NCBI RefSeq assembly: GCF_001881565.1
Contig: NZ_MPDJ01000001.1
Coordinates: forward strand, 70,538 to 125,944
Direction: 5' to 3'
Length of the DNA: 55,407 nucleotides
DNA from: Eisenbergiella tayi
GTDB taxonomy: Bacteria; Bacillota; Clostridia; Lachnospirales; Lachnospiraceae
Under the pieces are notes generated by a model. That model saw only the letters and a program-made list of their open reading frames with translations, had not been told where the DNA came from and did no database searches. Each line of letters begins with the position of its first letter. Position 1 is the stretch's first letter. Below are positions 42,388 through 50,006 of the stretch, one piece after another. Both the position numbers and the translations under genes were made by a program.

Positions 42388-42657
42388 ATGAATGAAAAAA
42401 AGTACGAATTCGATGCCCTTATTCTGAAAGTCCCTGATATCGACGGAGCCTATGTAGAATTCCCTTATGATGTCAGGAAAGAATTCGGTAAAGGCCGTGT
42501 TAAGGTTCACGCCCTTTTTGACGGTGTTCCCTATGACGGAAGCCTGGTCCGGATGCAGACTCCGGGCCACATCATCGGCCTGCGGAAAGACATCCGCAGC
42601 CGCATAAACAAACAGCCCGGAGATACCGTCCATGTAATAATCACAGAAAGACAATAA
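42388..42657 (+). CDS. DUF1905 domain protein
   Basis: The product has 89 residues, with AAAAGGAG before the ATG. The compact beta-barrel of this family is recognisable: [20 protein letters not shown], then [20 protein letters not shown] and [16 protein letters not shown]. Its function is unknown; it often occurs alone or fused to YdeI-like domains. The thioredoxin gene follows 86 bp on. Confidence 0.85.
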   Translation: MNEKKYEFDALILKVPDIDGAYVEFPYDVRKEFGKGRVKVHALFDGVPYDGSLVRMQTPGHIIGLRKDIRSRINKQPGDTVHVIITERQ

Positions 42658-42662
42658 GTTTT

Positions 42663-42675
42663 GTGACATCGTCAC
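42663..42675. promoter_or_regulatory. Small palindrome upstream of the thioredoxin gene
   Basis: GTGACATCGTCAC is a perfect 5-bp inverted repeat with a 3-bp spacer, just after the DUF1905 stop and 69 bp before the thioredoxin start. It could be an operator. No matching regulator is apparent. Confidence 0.25.
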
Positions 42676-42743
42676 GGAAGCTGCCGCATATAAAAGTTAC
42701 AATGAAACCAGAAAAACAAAATATGAAAAAAGGAGTGAACATT

Positions 42744-43055
42744 ATGTCAGTAACAAACATTACAGCAGAAAACTTCAACACAGAGGTATTAGAATCAGAA
42801 AAACCCGTTCTTCTGGATTTCTGGGCTCCCTGGTGCGGCCCCTGCCGCATGTTCTCCTCCACTGTTGATTCCGTGGCAGAAGAAAGGAATGACATCAAAG
42901 TAGGGAAAATAAATATTGACGAAAATATTGACCTCGCCAATCAGTTCGGAGTCGCCAGCATTCCCACCCTTGTTCTTGTCCAGGACGGCAGGAAGAAAGC
43001 CTCCAGTATAGGCCTTCGTTCCAAAAAAGACGTTCTCAAAATGCTGGATGCCTGA
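42744..43055 (+). CDS. trxA: Thioredoxin
   Basis: The start is ATG 42744 (MSVTNITAENFNTEVL), eight bases past AAGGAG; the frame is open 27 codons further up. The product has 103 residues. The active site is FWAPWCGPCRM (Cys31, Cys34) and the cis-Pro is in VASIPTLVLVQDG. It is a general cytoplasmic disulfide reductant and could feed the CcdA-TlpA protein encoded at 9950. Thioredoxin genes are often multiple in these bacteria, so trxA is used loosely. Confidence 0.92.
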   Translation: MSVTNITAENFNTEVLESEKPVLLDFWAPWCGPCRMFSSTVDSVAEERNDIKVGKINIDENIDLANQFGVASIPTLVLVQDGRKKASSIGLRSKKDVLKMLDA

Positions 43056-43124
43056 GTACTCCGAATCATTTGTTATCAGGTCAAAAAGGCATCAGACATT
43101 TTCCGTCCGCTCTCACCTTCCGGC

Positions 43125-43191
43125 ATCCGGCCGCCCCTTATTCCCCGGGTCTTCTTCAGGGGCCGGCCGGATACCCTGCACTGCGGCAGGG
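43125..43191. repeat. GC-rich hairpins between convergent genes
   Basis: ATCCGGCCGCCCCT pairs with AGGGGCCGGCCGGAT with one bulge (43125-43172), followed by CCCTGC/GCAGGG (43174-43191). There is no T-tract. They sit between the thioredoxin stop and the GH43-like stop and may end or protect both mRNAs. Confidence 0.5.
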
Positions 43192-43202
43192 TCATCTGAA
43201 AA

Positions 43203-44126
43203 TCACTGCTGCTTTCCCCATTTCTCATAAAGCGCACAATATTCCTCTTCCGTCAGATTCAGCACACTTCCATGCCTTTTCTTTGTCCTTCCCAGATCAT
43301 ATTCCTGCTCCTCCGGAATACGGAAGCATCCGCTCCCGAAATCATCGCTTAACAAGGGCAGATATCCTTTTCCTTCCGCAAATCGATCCACCATCAGACA
43401 CCATTCCTGCCGGTCATTAAACGGAAAAGAAGCCGGGCCTTCCACTCCGATCAATTCATTCAGCACCGGCGCCTGTACCTCAGTAAAGCTCTCCTTATCC
43501 AGACTTTTGCTCTTCTCCAGCCTGATGTTCTTAACCGTTTCATCTTTGGAAAACCGGAAATAATACTCTCCCGCCTTCAGGATCGTGGTATCAATAATAT
43601 GATTCATTCCTTCCTGGTACTTTTCAGCCTTTGTATATGTATGAAAATCCCTTGTATGGGAAGCGTAAATACGCTGCCTGGCTTCCGCCTCCCCTTCTTC
43701 CCTTACTTTGGATGCCCAGAATACAAGAAATTCCTGCCTTACTTCATCCCAAATTGCTTCCGGTGCCCATACACACCCCGCCCCGGGGATTCCAACCTCG
43801 TGGCTGAAGGGGCCGTCCCAATGAATCAGATCCTCCGACTCCCATACGATGAGATTCCTGCTGCCGGCTTCCTCTGCCGCCTTCCAGCCCTTTCCGGCCT
43901 CAATCCGCAAGTCCGTGGCAATAATGACATATCTCCCGTTCAGCGGATTACGCAGAATAAAGGGATCCCTGACCCCCTTTTCACCGATATCCGACAGCAG
44001 TACGGGATTCCCGTTATTCAGATCCATCCAATGCAGACCGTCTCTGCTCAGCGCAAAATAAATCTGCTCTCCCAGCTTCTCTTCCCCTGTAAAATGTACA
44101 AATAAATATCCAGTGCAGCTTTCCAT
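43203..44126 (-). CDS. GH43-like glycosidase (arabinofuranosidase/xylosidase clan)
   Basis: The start is taken at ATG 44126 (MESCTGYLFVHFTGEE), eight bases past AAGGA; ATG 44132 is an alternative. The product has 307 residues and no signal peptide. The five-bladed propeller signature is present: YFALSRDGLHWMDLNNG, the pKa-modulating Asp in GVRDPFILRNPLNGRY and the acid Glu in WAPEAIWDEVRQEFLVFW. GH43 members remove arabinose or xylose from plant oligosaccharides, or galactose in some subfamilies. The gene is followed by an rpn-type gene upstream on the same strand and faces the thioredoxin gene. Confidence 0.8.
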   Translation of the reverse strand: MESCTGYLFVHFTGEEKLGEQIYFALSRDGLHWMDLNNGNPVLLSDIGEKGVRDPFILRNPLNGRYVIIATDLRIEAGKGWKAAEEAGSRNLIVWESEDLIHWDGPFSHEVGIPGAGCVWAPEAIWDEVRQEFLVFWASKVREEGEAEARQRIYASHTRDFHTYTKAEKYQEGMNHIIDTTILKAGEYYFRFSKDETVKNIRLEKSKSLDKESFTEVQAPVLNELIGVEGPASFPFNDRQEWCLMVDRFAEGKGYLPLLSDDFGSGCFRIPEEQEYDLGRTKKRHGSVLNLTEEEYCALYEKWGKQQ

Positions 44127-44156
44127 TCTCATCTTCCTTCTTTCCATTCTTTTCTT

Positions 44157-44420
44157 CTATAAACCATACTTCCTGTATAAACGGTTCCTGAGTGACGCAT
44201 CCTCCGCCACCCGGAGAATATCTGCGGTTCTGCCTTCGGCCCCAAGAGTTAAAATAAGCTGTGAAAGACGTTTTTCGCCCTCCTTGATTCCTCTTTTTTC
44301 TCCTCTTTTTTCTCCTCTTTTTTCTCCGCGTAGCCGTCCGCGCTCTTCTCCGATCTTAATTCCCCGTGCTTCCCCTTCTTTTCTGCAGTCCTCCATCCAC
44401 TCATCAAAAGCTCTGCACAT
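44157..44420 (-). CDS. Candidate internal start: C-terminal 87-residue protein within the second rpn
   Basis: GAAGGAGG at 44438-44431 is followed ten bases later by an in-frame ATG at 44420 (MCRAFDEWMEDCRKEG). Site, spacing and first residues match the first rpn gene. The product would consist of the GEKR-repeat helix and conserved tail. Expression is inferred only. Confidence 0.4.
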   Translation of the reverse strand: MCRAFDEWMEDCRKEGEARGIKIGEERGRLRGEKRGEKRGEKRGIKEGEKRLSQLILTLGAEGRTADILRVAEDASLRNRLYRKYGL

Positions 44421-45155
44421 ATCTACGTTTCCTCCTTCCGTATTTTTCAGAATATATTTCCGCAGCTTCCGGGAATTGGTACTGCAGATAATCACCTCGA
44501 AGCCTCTTTCCGTCATCCGCGAAAAAGCCTGCCTGTTCTCATCAAAAAACCTTCTCATTGCTTCTTTATCATCCGCACGCTGTAATATTCCCATAACCTC
44601 CCTCAGCTCCGTGCGGAAAAGTTCTATATCAATATCCGTCCTGACCGACAGAATCTGTACCGGATAATCCGGAATACGCCCCCGGAACGCCTGTGCGTTC
44701 CTGAAGTCCAGCACATCAAAAAGAGTGCGCGGCCGCTTCCATTCATCCCTGCCATAATATAAAACAAGTGTCAGAACCGGAAGAATTCTGTCCTCCTCAT
44801 CAAAATAGGAAATCCCATCCTGCTCTTTATGCCTGGACATGATCTCTTTTATCTGGCGTTCATATTCGTCCGCATCGTAACGCATGCATCTGACCGCCAT
44901 ACGGTAATCCGTATACTCCTGGTTCTCCACCGCCAATACGGCTGCCGGTGACTGGCAGTATAAGAGCTTTTTTATATCCCTTGCCCTTTTTCCCGGTGTT
45001 CCCCGGTTATCTTTTGTACACTGGACGCTGTCAAGCGGGCTGAGCTCCTCCGCATGAATGACCTGCTCTCCGCCGAAACAGCAGCCATTGAAAAGATCCG
45101 CAAATATATACGGATCCCCAAGAAAATCCTGCAGGGTAATATCCTTTTTCCCCAT
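44157..45155 (-). CDS. Rpn-family nuclease, second copy
   Basis: The product has 332 residues, with CAGGAGAG before the ATG. It is a clear paralogue of the gene at 18419: MGKKDITLQDFLGDPYIFAD, LSPLDSVQC, the ExQ motif in AVENQEYTDYRMAVRCMRYDA, and LTLVLYYGRDEWKRP. The C-terminal tail ends LRNRLYRKYGL and is longer here because of a run of GEKR repeats encoded by a 12-nt tandem repeat. The promoter closely matches that of the first copy. It lies 30 bp upstream of the GH43-like gene and may be co-transcribed with it. Confidence 0.85.
   Translation of the reverse strand: MGKKDITLQDFLGDPYIFADLFNGCCFGGEQVIHAEELSPLDSVQCTKDNRGTPGKRARDIKKLLYCQSPAAVLAVENQEYTDYRMAVRCMRYDADEYERQIKEIMSRHKEQDGISYFDEEDRILPVLTLVLYYGRDEWKRPRTLFDVLDFRNAQAFRGRIPDYPVQILSVRTDIDIELFRTELREVMGILQRADDKEAMRRFFDENRQAFSRMTERGFEVIICSTNSRKLRKYILKNTEGGNVDMCRAFDEWMEDCRKEGEARGIKIGEERGRLRGEKRGEKRGEKRGIKEGEKRLSQLILTLGAEGRTADILRVAEDASLRNRLYRKYGL
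44291..44326 (-). repeat. Three tandem 12-nt units in the rpn coding sequence
   Basis: CTCTTTTTTCTC occurs three times in a row on the plus strand, encoding Gly-Glu-Lys-Arg repeats on the minus strand. Copy number can change by slippage without shifting the frame, so the helix length is likely to vary among strains. Confidence 0.85.
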
Positions 45156-45170
45156 CTTTCTCTCCTGATT

Positions 45171-45200
45171 ATTATAATACTCTCATACGTAAAAAATCAA
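45171..45200 (-). promoter_or_regulatory. Promoter of the second rpn gene
   Basis: On the minus strand TTGATT (45200-45195), 18 bp, TATAAT (45176-45171). TTGATTTTTTACGT and GAGTATTATAAT nearly repeat the sequence ahead of the first rpn gene. The rest of the 315-bp spacer up to 45470 is AT-rich and otherwise empty except for a hairpin. Confidence 0.7.
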
Positions 45201-45405
45201 TTGTTATTTAGTTCTAAAATTTAATTTCTGCTTGGAATTTATGAGGGATTCCTCAATGAATTCAGAATGATCAATGAAATTACGTTTGTAATGACACTAT
45301 AGCAGAAATCCTTCCCGAGGACAAGAGTTTTATAATAAAAATCAGATAAAAATGGATGGAAAAGAAAAAACAAGATGTCTTAAAAGAAAGAAACCAAATG
45401 CACAT

Positions 45406-45452
45406 CAGGGACAGGATCCGCATAATACACGTACCCTGTCCCCTGTTTTTTC
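45406..45452. terminator. Hairpin with plus-strand T-tract downstream of the GH4 gene
   Basis: GGGACAGG (45408-45415) pairs with CCTGTCCC (45435-45442); TTTTTT follows on the plus strand only. The GH4 gene, the only transcript reaching it, comes from the other side, where the tail is weaker. It may end GH4 mRNA or block transcription entering from the left. Confidence 0.5.
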
Positions 45453-45470
45453 ATTATTCCTGCCTGCAAT

Positions 45471-46937
45471 TTATGCCGTAATGGTTCTGTTTTCCCGCTC
45501 TGCGGTGATCTCTTCCACTGTTTTATCGCGGATTCTCACAGCGCCCTGATATCCCTCCCTGGTGGGAAGGAGAGGGCCTTCGGCAAAGCGTTTTTTAGCA
45601 TCGGCAATTGCTTCTTTATACTGCGGAAGCCACTCTTCCTGGGCAATGAGCATTTCATCTATCATCTGCCAGATTTCAGGAGGGTTGCACACGGCTCCCG
45701 TGAGAGGATCCATGAGCGCCGCCTGCTTCAGCAGATTCACATCACCGGCAACGGCAGCCTCTACAGCCAGACGCTGTACCCAGATGGACTGGGAACAGAC
45801 AGCCGCACAGCCAAGGGGAAGATCTCCCAGCTTCGGAACGGATATGCCGTTTCCGTCCACATAACAGGGCACCTCTACAACGGATTCATAAGGAAGGTTG
45901 GTGATACAGCCTTCATTCATCACATTGAAATGGCCTCTGTATTTTCTCCCCGTTTCCAGAGATTCCATAATATAGGAGCAATGCTCCTTTCCGCGCTGGC
46001 TGCCGTCGTATTTCTTAGGAGGCTCCGCCACGATTTTGGGATATTCTGTTTCAAACCAGTTGCGTTCTTCCCTTGTCACACGCAGATATCCGCCTGTTTC
46101 CCCGTTAATCCAGCTGTCGGTATTGATCCAGTCCTGGATTTCATCCGGACGTTTCCGATACCATGCCACATACTCGGACAAGTGGCCGTTGGATTCGGTG
46201 GAATAATAGCCGAAACGCTTCAGGATATCGATTCTGACCTTTTCTTCTTCCCTGAATTTCTCATGAGCCTCAAAACCGGCGAGCAGCTTATCCTTTAATT
46301 CTACGCCCTTATGCTTCACGCTCACATACCAGGTCTGGTGGTTGATTCCCGCACAGGTGATATCCAGCTCTTCCCTGGGGATTCCCAGCACCTCGCCAAT
46401 CTGTGTCTCCCCGTGGATTTCCCCATGGCACAGGCCGATGGTTTTTACCCTGCCGTACTTATTGCAGGCCCAGGTAGCCATGGCATTGGGATTGGAATAG
46501 TTCAGCATGATGGCTCCCGGCTCAGCCACTTCTCTGATATCCTTACAGAAATTCAGCATTTCGGCAATGACACGCTGTCCGTACATGATGCCGCCGGTGC
46601 ACAGGGTATCCCCCACGCACTGATCCACCCCGTATTTTAAGGGGATATCCACATCCATTTCAAATGCAGGAAGTCCTCCTATACGCACACAGTTAATGAT
46701 GTATCTGGCATTGCGGAAAGCTTCTCTCCTGTCCGTGGTTGCCTGAATGGCAATGGGTATGCCGTTGCTGTCCAGATCACGCTGGCACAAGTGCGTCACC
46801 TTCTCCAGGTTATCCGGATTAATATCCGTAAAGGCTACCTCAATGTCGTGAAACTCCGGAACGGACATGATGTCCGTAAATAATGTCCTGGCAAAAACCA
46901 GACTTCCCGCCCCAATAATTGCAATTTTAAAACTCAT
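45471..46937 (-). CDS. GH4-family glycosidase (alpha-galactosidase/alpha-glucuronidase type)
   Basis: The product has 488 residues, with AAAGGGG before the ATG. GH4 enzymes use NAD and a divalent metal. The N-terminal NAD fold is KIAIIGAGSLVFARTLF, followed by INCVRIGGLPAFEMDVDIPL, YGVDQCVGDTLCTGGI and the substrate-binding Asn in MLNYSNPNAMATW. The metal-site motif is CHG in TIGLCHGEIHGE. As I recall, CHS marks alpha-galactosidases of this family and CHG alpha-glucuronidases, so a uronic-acid substrate is possible. The GH27 alpha-galactosidase gene 15 bp upstream in the same operon argues for galactosides. Confidence 0.85.
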   Translation of the reverse strand: MSFKIAIIGAGSLVFARTLFTDIMSVPEFHDIEVAFTDINPDNLEKVTHLCQRDLDSNGIPIAIQATTDRREAFRNARYIINCVRIGGLPAFEMDVDIPLKYGVDQCVGDTLCTGGIMYGQRVIAEMLNFCKDIREVAEPGAIMLNYSNPNAMATWACNKYGRVKTIGLCHGEIHGETQIGEVLGIPREELDITCAGINHQTWYVSVKHKGVELKDKLLAGFEAHEKFREEEKVRIDILKRFGYYSTESNGHLSEYVAWYRKRPDEIQDWINTDSWINGETGGYLRVTREERNWFETEYPKIVAEPPKKYDGSQRGKEHCSYIMESLETGRKYRGHFNVMNEGCITNLPYESVVEVPCYVDGNGISVPKLGDLPLGCAAVCSQSIWVQRLAVEAAVAGDVNLLKQAALMDPLTGAVCNPPEIWQMIDEMLIAQEEWLPQYKEAIADAKKRFAEGPLLPTREGYQGAVRIRDKTVEEITAERENRTITA

Positions 46938-46952
46938 AAGAAACCCCTTTCC

Positions 46953-48278
46953 TTATCTTTTTTTCAGAAGGTACAGCTTCGCGCCGTGGGCCTTCACGCT
47001 TCCGGTTACTTTTCCATCCTTACATTCCGCAGTTTCGCCTGTCCAGAGTTCTTCTGCAGTCAGTTTTGCTCCTTCTTCGTTGGCAGCGGATACCGATGCA
47101 TACAGATCCTCCAGAGATACCGAAACCTCCGTTTCTTCCTCGCAGAAGTTGAACAGGGCCGCATATACCCTGCCTTCCTTTTCTTCCCTGCCGGCCCATA
47201 CCGCATGTGTTTTATCCCGTTCCACCTGTACGCCGTGATGGCCTTCCTTCAGAAGATCCAGCACCCTTTGATTGGTAAGAAGAGAAAGCGTCCAGTCATC
47301 CAGCTTTGTCATCTCAGCGCCCAGCATCAGAGGGGAACGGAAGATGCACCAAAGCGTCATCATGGTAACCTGTTCATCTTTTGTAAAGTTTGTCTGCCTC
47401 TCTTCTCCGAAGCCTTTTCCCAGGAATCCGAGAGGAAGCATATCACAATCCGGGAAACAGCCTTCCTTCACATGGTTCTGCCACAGTTCACAGCGTTCAA
47501 ACATATTCAGGAGCAGCTCCCATTTATCCCAGAAATCATCGGTTATCCGCCACATATTGGCATATTTTTCATAATGCCAGGCCTTTTCGATGAGGGCCGG
47601 TCCCGGGGAAAGGCTCAGCACAACGGGCCTGCCGCTTTTTTCAATGGCCTTATGAAGCATTTCAATTTCGTGGGCCGCGGAATACGGATTTTCTTTATAC
47701 AGGTTAGTGTTGCATATATCATCGCATTTGACATAATCCACCCCCCACTGTGCATAAAGGGCAAAAAGGGAATCATAGTAAGCCTGACTGCCTTCTTCCT
47801 CCCTGCGCAGGCCGTACATGTCCGGATTCCAGCCGCAGATAGAGGACGGATTAGCAATCTCATCCGCCGTCTGGCTGCTTCCCAGCACCGGAAGATGCTG
47901 CTGCGCCGCCGCCCGGGGAATCCCCCTCATAATATGAATGCCGAATTTCAGCCCCAGGCTGTGTATGTAATCCGCCAGAGGCCGGAAGCCCGCTCCGCCC
48001 GCTGCCGAGGGAAAACGCTCAGGACAGGGGAGCAGTCTTCCGTATTCGTCCATTTCCAATTTGCTGAAAGGAATATACTGGTGCTTATCCCGCATGCTTC
48101 CCGCACCGTACGCATACCACTGGATATCCACCACCACATATTCCCAGCCATACTGCTTCAAATGGGCGGCCATATAATCCGCATTGGCCTTCACCTGTTC
48201 CTCATTTACCGAGGTATCATAATAATCATAGCTGTTCCAGCCCATGGGCGGTGTTTGGGCAAATTTGTTTTTATCCAT
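46953..48278 (-). CDS. GH27 alpha-galactosidase
   Basis: The start is ATG 48278 (MDKNKFAQTPPMGWNSYD), seven bases past GGAGG; the frame extends 11 codons up. The product has 441 residues and no signal peptide. GH27 marks are TPPMGWNSYDYY, VVVDIQWYAYGAG, nucleophile Asp186 in VDYVKCDDICN and the acid/base Asp in MWRITDDFWDKW, with MTLWCIFRSPLMLGAEM further on. It cleaves terminal alpha-galactose from imported oligosaccharides such as raffinose or galactomannan fragments. It is first gene of the GH27-GH4 operon, facing an AraC regulator across overlapping promoters. Confidence 0.93.
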   Translation of the reverse strand: MDKNKFAQTPPMGWNSYDYYDTSVNEEQVKANADYMAAHLKQYGWEYVVVDIQWYAYGAGSMRDKHQYIPFSKLEMDEYGRLLPCPERFPSAAGGAGFRPLADYIHSLGLKFGIHIMRGIPRAAAQQHLPVLGSSQTADEIANPSSICGWNPDMYGLRREEEGSQAYYDSLFALYAQWGVDYVKCDDICNTNLYKENPYSAAHEIEMLHKAIEKSGRPVVLSLSPGPALIEKAWHYEKYANMWRITDDFWDKWELLLNMFERCELWQNHVKEGCFPDCDMLPLGFLGKGFGEERQTNFTKDEQVTMMTLWCIFRSPLMLGAEMTKLDDWTLSLLTNQRVLDLLKEGHHGVQVERDKTHAVWAGREEKEGRVYAALFNFCEEETEVSVSLEDLYASVSAANEEGAKLTAEELWTGETAECKDGKVTGSVKAHGAKLYLLKKR

Positions 48279-48334
48279 GTAAGAGCCTCCATAATAGTAT
48301 TTTTTTGACACTTCCTGTTTTCTGCCGGAAATTA

Positions 48335-48363
48335 TTGTATTTCCCGTTTAACTTGATTATAAT
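48335..48363 (+). promoter_or_regulatory. Promoter of the AraC gene, overlapping the opposing operon promoter
   Basis: TTGTAT (48335-48340), 17 bp, TATAAT (48358-48363), leaving about 45 nt of leader. Confidence 0.65.
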
Positions 48364-48384
48364 ATTCCCATATCTGTGATACAA
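48356..48384 (-). promoter_or_regulatory. Promoter of the GH27-GH4 operon
   Basis: On the minus strand TTGTAT (48384-48379), 17 bp, TATAAT (48361-48356). The two -10 boxes share four base pairs and both promoters have identical hexamers and spacing, so polymerase can occupy only one at a time. Confidence 0.65.
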
Positions 48385-48415
48385 GAATAAAAAAACGATA
48401 CAGGAGGGTAATTTT

Positions 48416-49267
48416 TTGACCATACAAAATTACGGAACATTCGGCTTTCTCAATCCCGGCCAGCTGCCGGACGAGCCCCTGCTTCTTCTGGATTTCGGGA
48501 TTGAAAAAAGACAGGCGGAGCCCTATGATTTCGACAATAATGACAGGGACTACGACGGCTATCTTTTTCAGTATACCTTTCAGGGAAGAGGTATTTTTGA
48601 AAGGGACGGCATATCCAGCCCTCTGCTGCCCGGCACCGCTTTCTTCTCGCTGATACCCGAAAAAAGCAGATATTATCTGCCGGAAGAGGAACTGGATAAT
48701 TGCTGGGAGTATTTCTATGTCCATTTCCAGGGTCCTGCCGCCCTGCCTTTTTTCCGGAAAATCAGGGACAGCTTCGGGTACCTTCTTTCCCTTCCGTCGG
48801 ACAGCGTTCCTGTACAGATGTGGCTGAACCTGCATGAAGATATGGGGAAGGGACGGCAGCTGCGGCGGTATGAGGGAGGGGAACTGGTGTACCGTTTCCT
48901 CTCTTCTCTGCTGCGCACTCTGGAATCTCCGTCTATGCCGGGCCTCTCCGCCTGTGTGGAGGACAGTATTCTTTATATGAAGGAACATTTTTCCGAGCAT
49001 TTTTCCATTGAAGAGCTGGCAGGGCTGAGGGGACTTTCGTCCGCTTATTTCACCCGCCTGTTTACCCGGGAAACCGGGCAGGCACCCTTAAGCTATCTCA
49101 CGGATCTGCGGCTGACCCATGCTCTTTCCCTTCTTTTAAATACCTCATTATCTGTGGAAGCCATTGCCAGGGCCTGCGGTTTTTCCTGCGGAAATTATTT
49201 CTGCAAGGTATTCCGGAGGGCATCCGGTTGTTCACCGGCGGAATACAGGAGACGGTATGGCGGGTAG
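48416..49267 (+). CDS. AraC-family regulator of the galactoside operon
   Basis: TTG start at 48416, eight bases past AGGAGG; the product has 283 residues. The N-terminal AraC-type sensor includes YLFQYTFQGRGIFERDG and FFSLIPEKSRYYLPEEE with ECWEYFYVHFQG-like pattern NCWEYFYVHFQG. The C-terminal double helix-turn-helix is SIEELAGLRGLSSAYFTRLF and SVEAIARACGFSCGNYFCKV, ending GCSPAEYRRRYGG. It is divergent from the GH27-GH4 operon and is presumably activated by an alpha-galactoside. The stop codon lies three bases from the next palindrome. Confidence 0.88.
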   Translation: MTIQNYGTFGFLNPGQLPDEPLLLLDFGIEKRQAEPYDFDNNDRDYDGYLFQYTFQGRGIFERDGISSPLLPGTAFFSLIPEKSRYYLPEEELDNCWEYFYVHFQGPAALPFFRKIRDSFGYLLSLPSDSVPVQMWLNLHEDMGKGRQLRRYEGGELVYRFLSSLLRTLESPSMPGLSACVEDSILYMKEHFSEHFSIEELAGLRGLSSAYFTRLFTRETGQAPLSYLTDLRLTHALSLLLNTSLSVEAIARACGFSCGNYFCKVFRRASGCSPAEYRRRYGG

Positions 49268-49270
49268 GAC

Positions 49271-49748
49271 GGATTTTGTTGCCATTCACAGCCCCCTGAC
49301 GCCCCATCGCTGCCCCTGGGTTTCCCCGTCCTGCTTTAGCCCGGTTGTCCTCCCTGTGCCGCGCCGGCCTGCAAGGTTCCTTACAGGGGACACTTCCGTT
49401 CGGATAAGCACGCAACGGTACTAGAGTGTGTTTGAAAATTGCTTTCCGTCAGATGTGCGTCACACTTTGTGGGAGATTTGGTTCCAATGAGGGAGGCGTA
49501 GCGGGCTACGTTGACCGAATTGGAACCAAATATACCTCAAAGTGGGGCGTACAGATGGCGGGAATGAATTTTCAAACACACTCTAAGGCTGCAAAGAACG
49601 CAGCCTAAGGACCGGCGTGCTTATAACGCCCCTTACAGGAATCCTTGCAGGCCGGCGCGGCACAGGGAGGACAACCGGGCAAAGCAGGACGGGGAAACCC
49701 AGGGGCAGCGGATGGGGCGTCAGGGGGCTGTGAATGGCAACAAAATCC
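49271..49748. repeat. Giant palindrome with conserved core (copy 2, interrupted)
   Basis: Arms 49271-49376 and 49643-49748 are reverse complements over 106 bp apart from two single-base indels. The core is in inverse orientation relative to copy 1 and is split between its CCTTA and TAGTACC by a 160-bp insertion (49424-49583). The core helices show changes with compensation relative to copy 1 (ATAAGC/GCTTAT). The right arm carries four G-tracts of at least four G. The arm sequence also occurs singly at 5040-5150. It lies between the AraC and GH2 genes, both on the plus strand. Confidence 0.92.
49424..49583. mobile_element. 160-bp fold-back element (MITE-like) with TA target duplication
   Basis: The ends are 17-bp perfect inverted repeats, GAGTGTGTTTGAAAATT, and the similarity continues imperfectly to the centre. 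There a tight hairpin CGTAG-CGGG-CTACG sits between GAGGGAGG and TTGACCG. TA occurs on both sides (49422-49423, 49584-49585) where the uninterrupted core has one TA, so insertion duplicated TA, as with IS630/Tc1-mariner transposition. There is no coding capacity; mobilisation would be in trans. Confidence 0.82.
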
Positions 49749-49753
49749 TGGTA

Positions 49754-49894
49754 CAGCGTTGCGTTATGAGTGCTTGATATTCTTGTCAGCATAAGGCGGA
49801 GGAGGGAGGCGATGCGGTTGCATCGTTGACTGTCGACAACGCGGTGCTGGCGGGAATAGCGAGTGCTCATTACTGTGATATTGATGCAACGCTG
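49754..49894. mobile_element. 141-bp second TA-flanked fold-back element
   Basis: Termini CAGCGTTGC and GCAACGCTG are flanked by TA at 49752-49753 and 49895-49896. Excision would leave the palindromic site CTGGTACCAG. The halves are imperfect inverted repeats, and the centre GAGGGAGGCGATGCGG followed by TTGCATCGTTGAC has the same plan as the 160-bp element, with a different but self-complementary stem (GATGC/GCATC). Confidence 0.65.
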
Positions 49895-50006
49895 TACCAG
49901 CCAGCCAGGAAACTGACCGGTAAGAAAAAGTCGCTAAAAGATAAAAGCAGGACTCTCTTTTCCATTGTTTTCTTCTGCAGATTTATTATACTGGGGAAGA
50001 GTTGGA

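Noticed and set aside
46986..48308. 440-codon ORF opposite the GH27 gene
   Set aside because: It is an antisense shadow of a confidently identified GH27 enzyme.
49426..49608. ORF across the 160-bp fold-back element
   Set aside because: It is translated from inverted repeats and has no ribosome site or protein-like composition.
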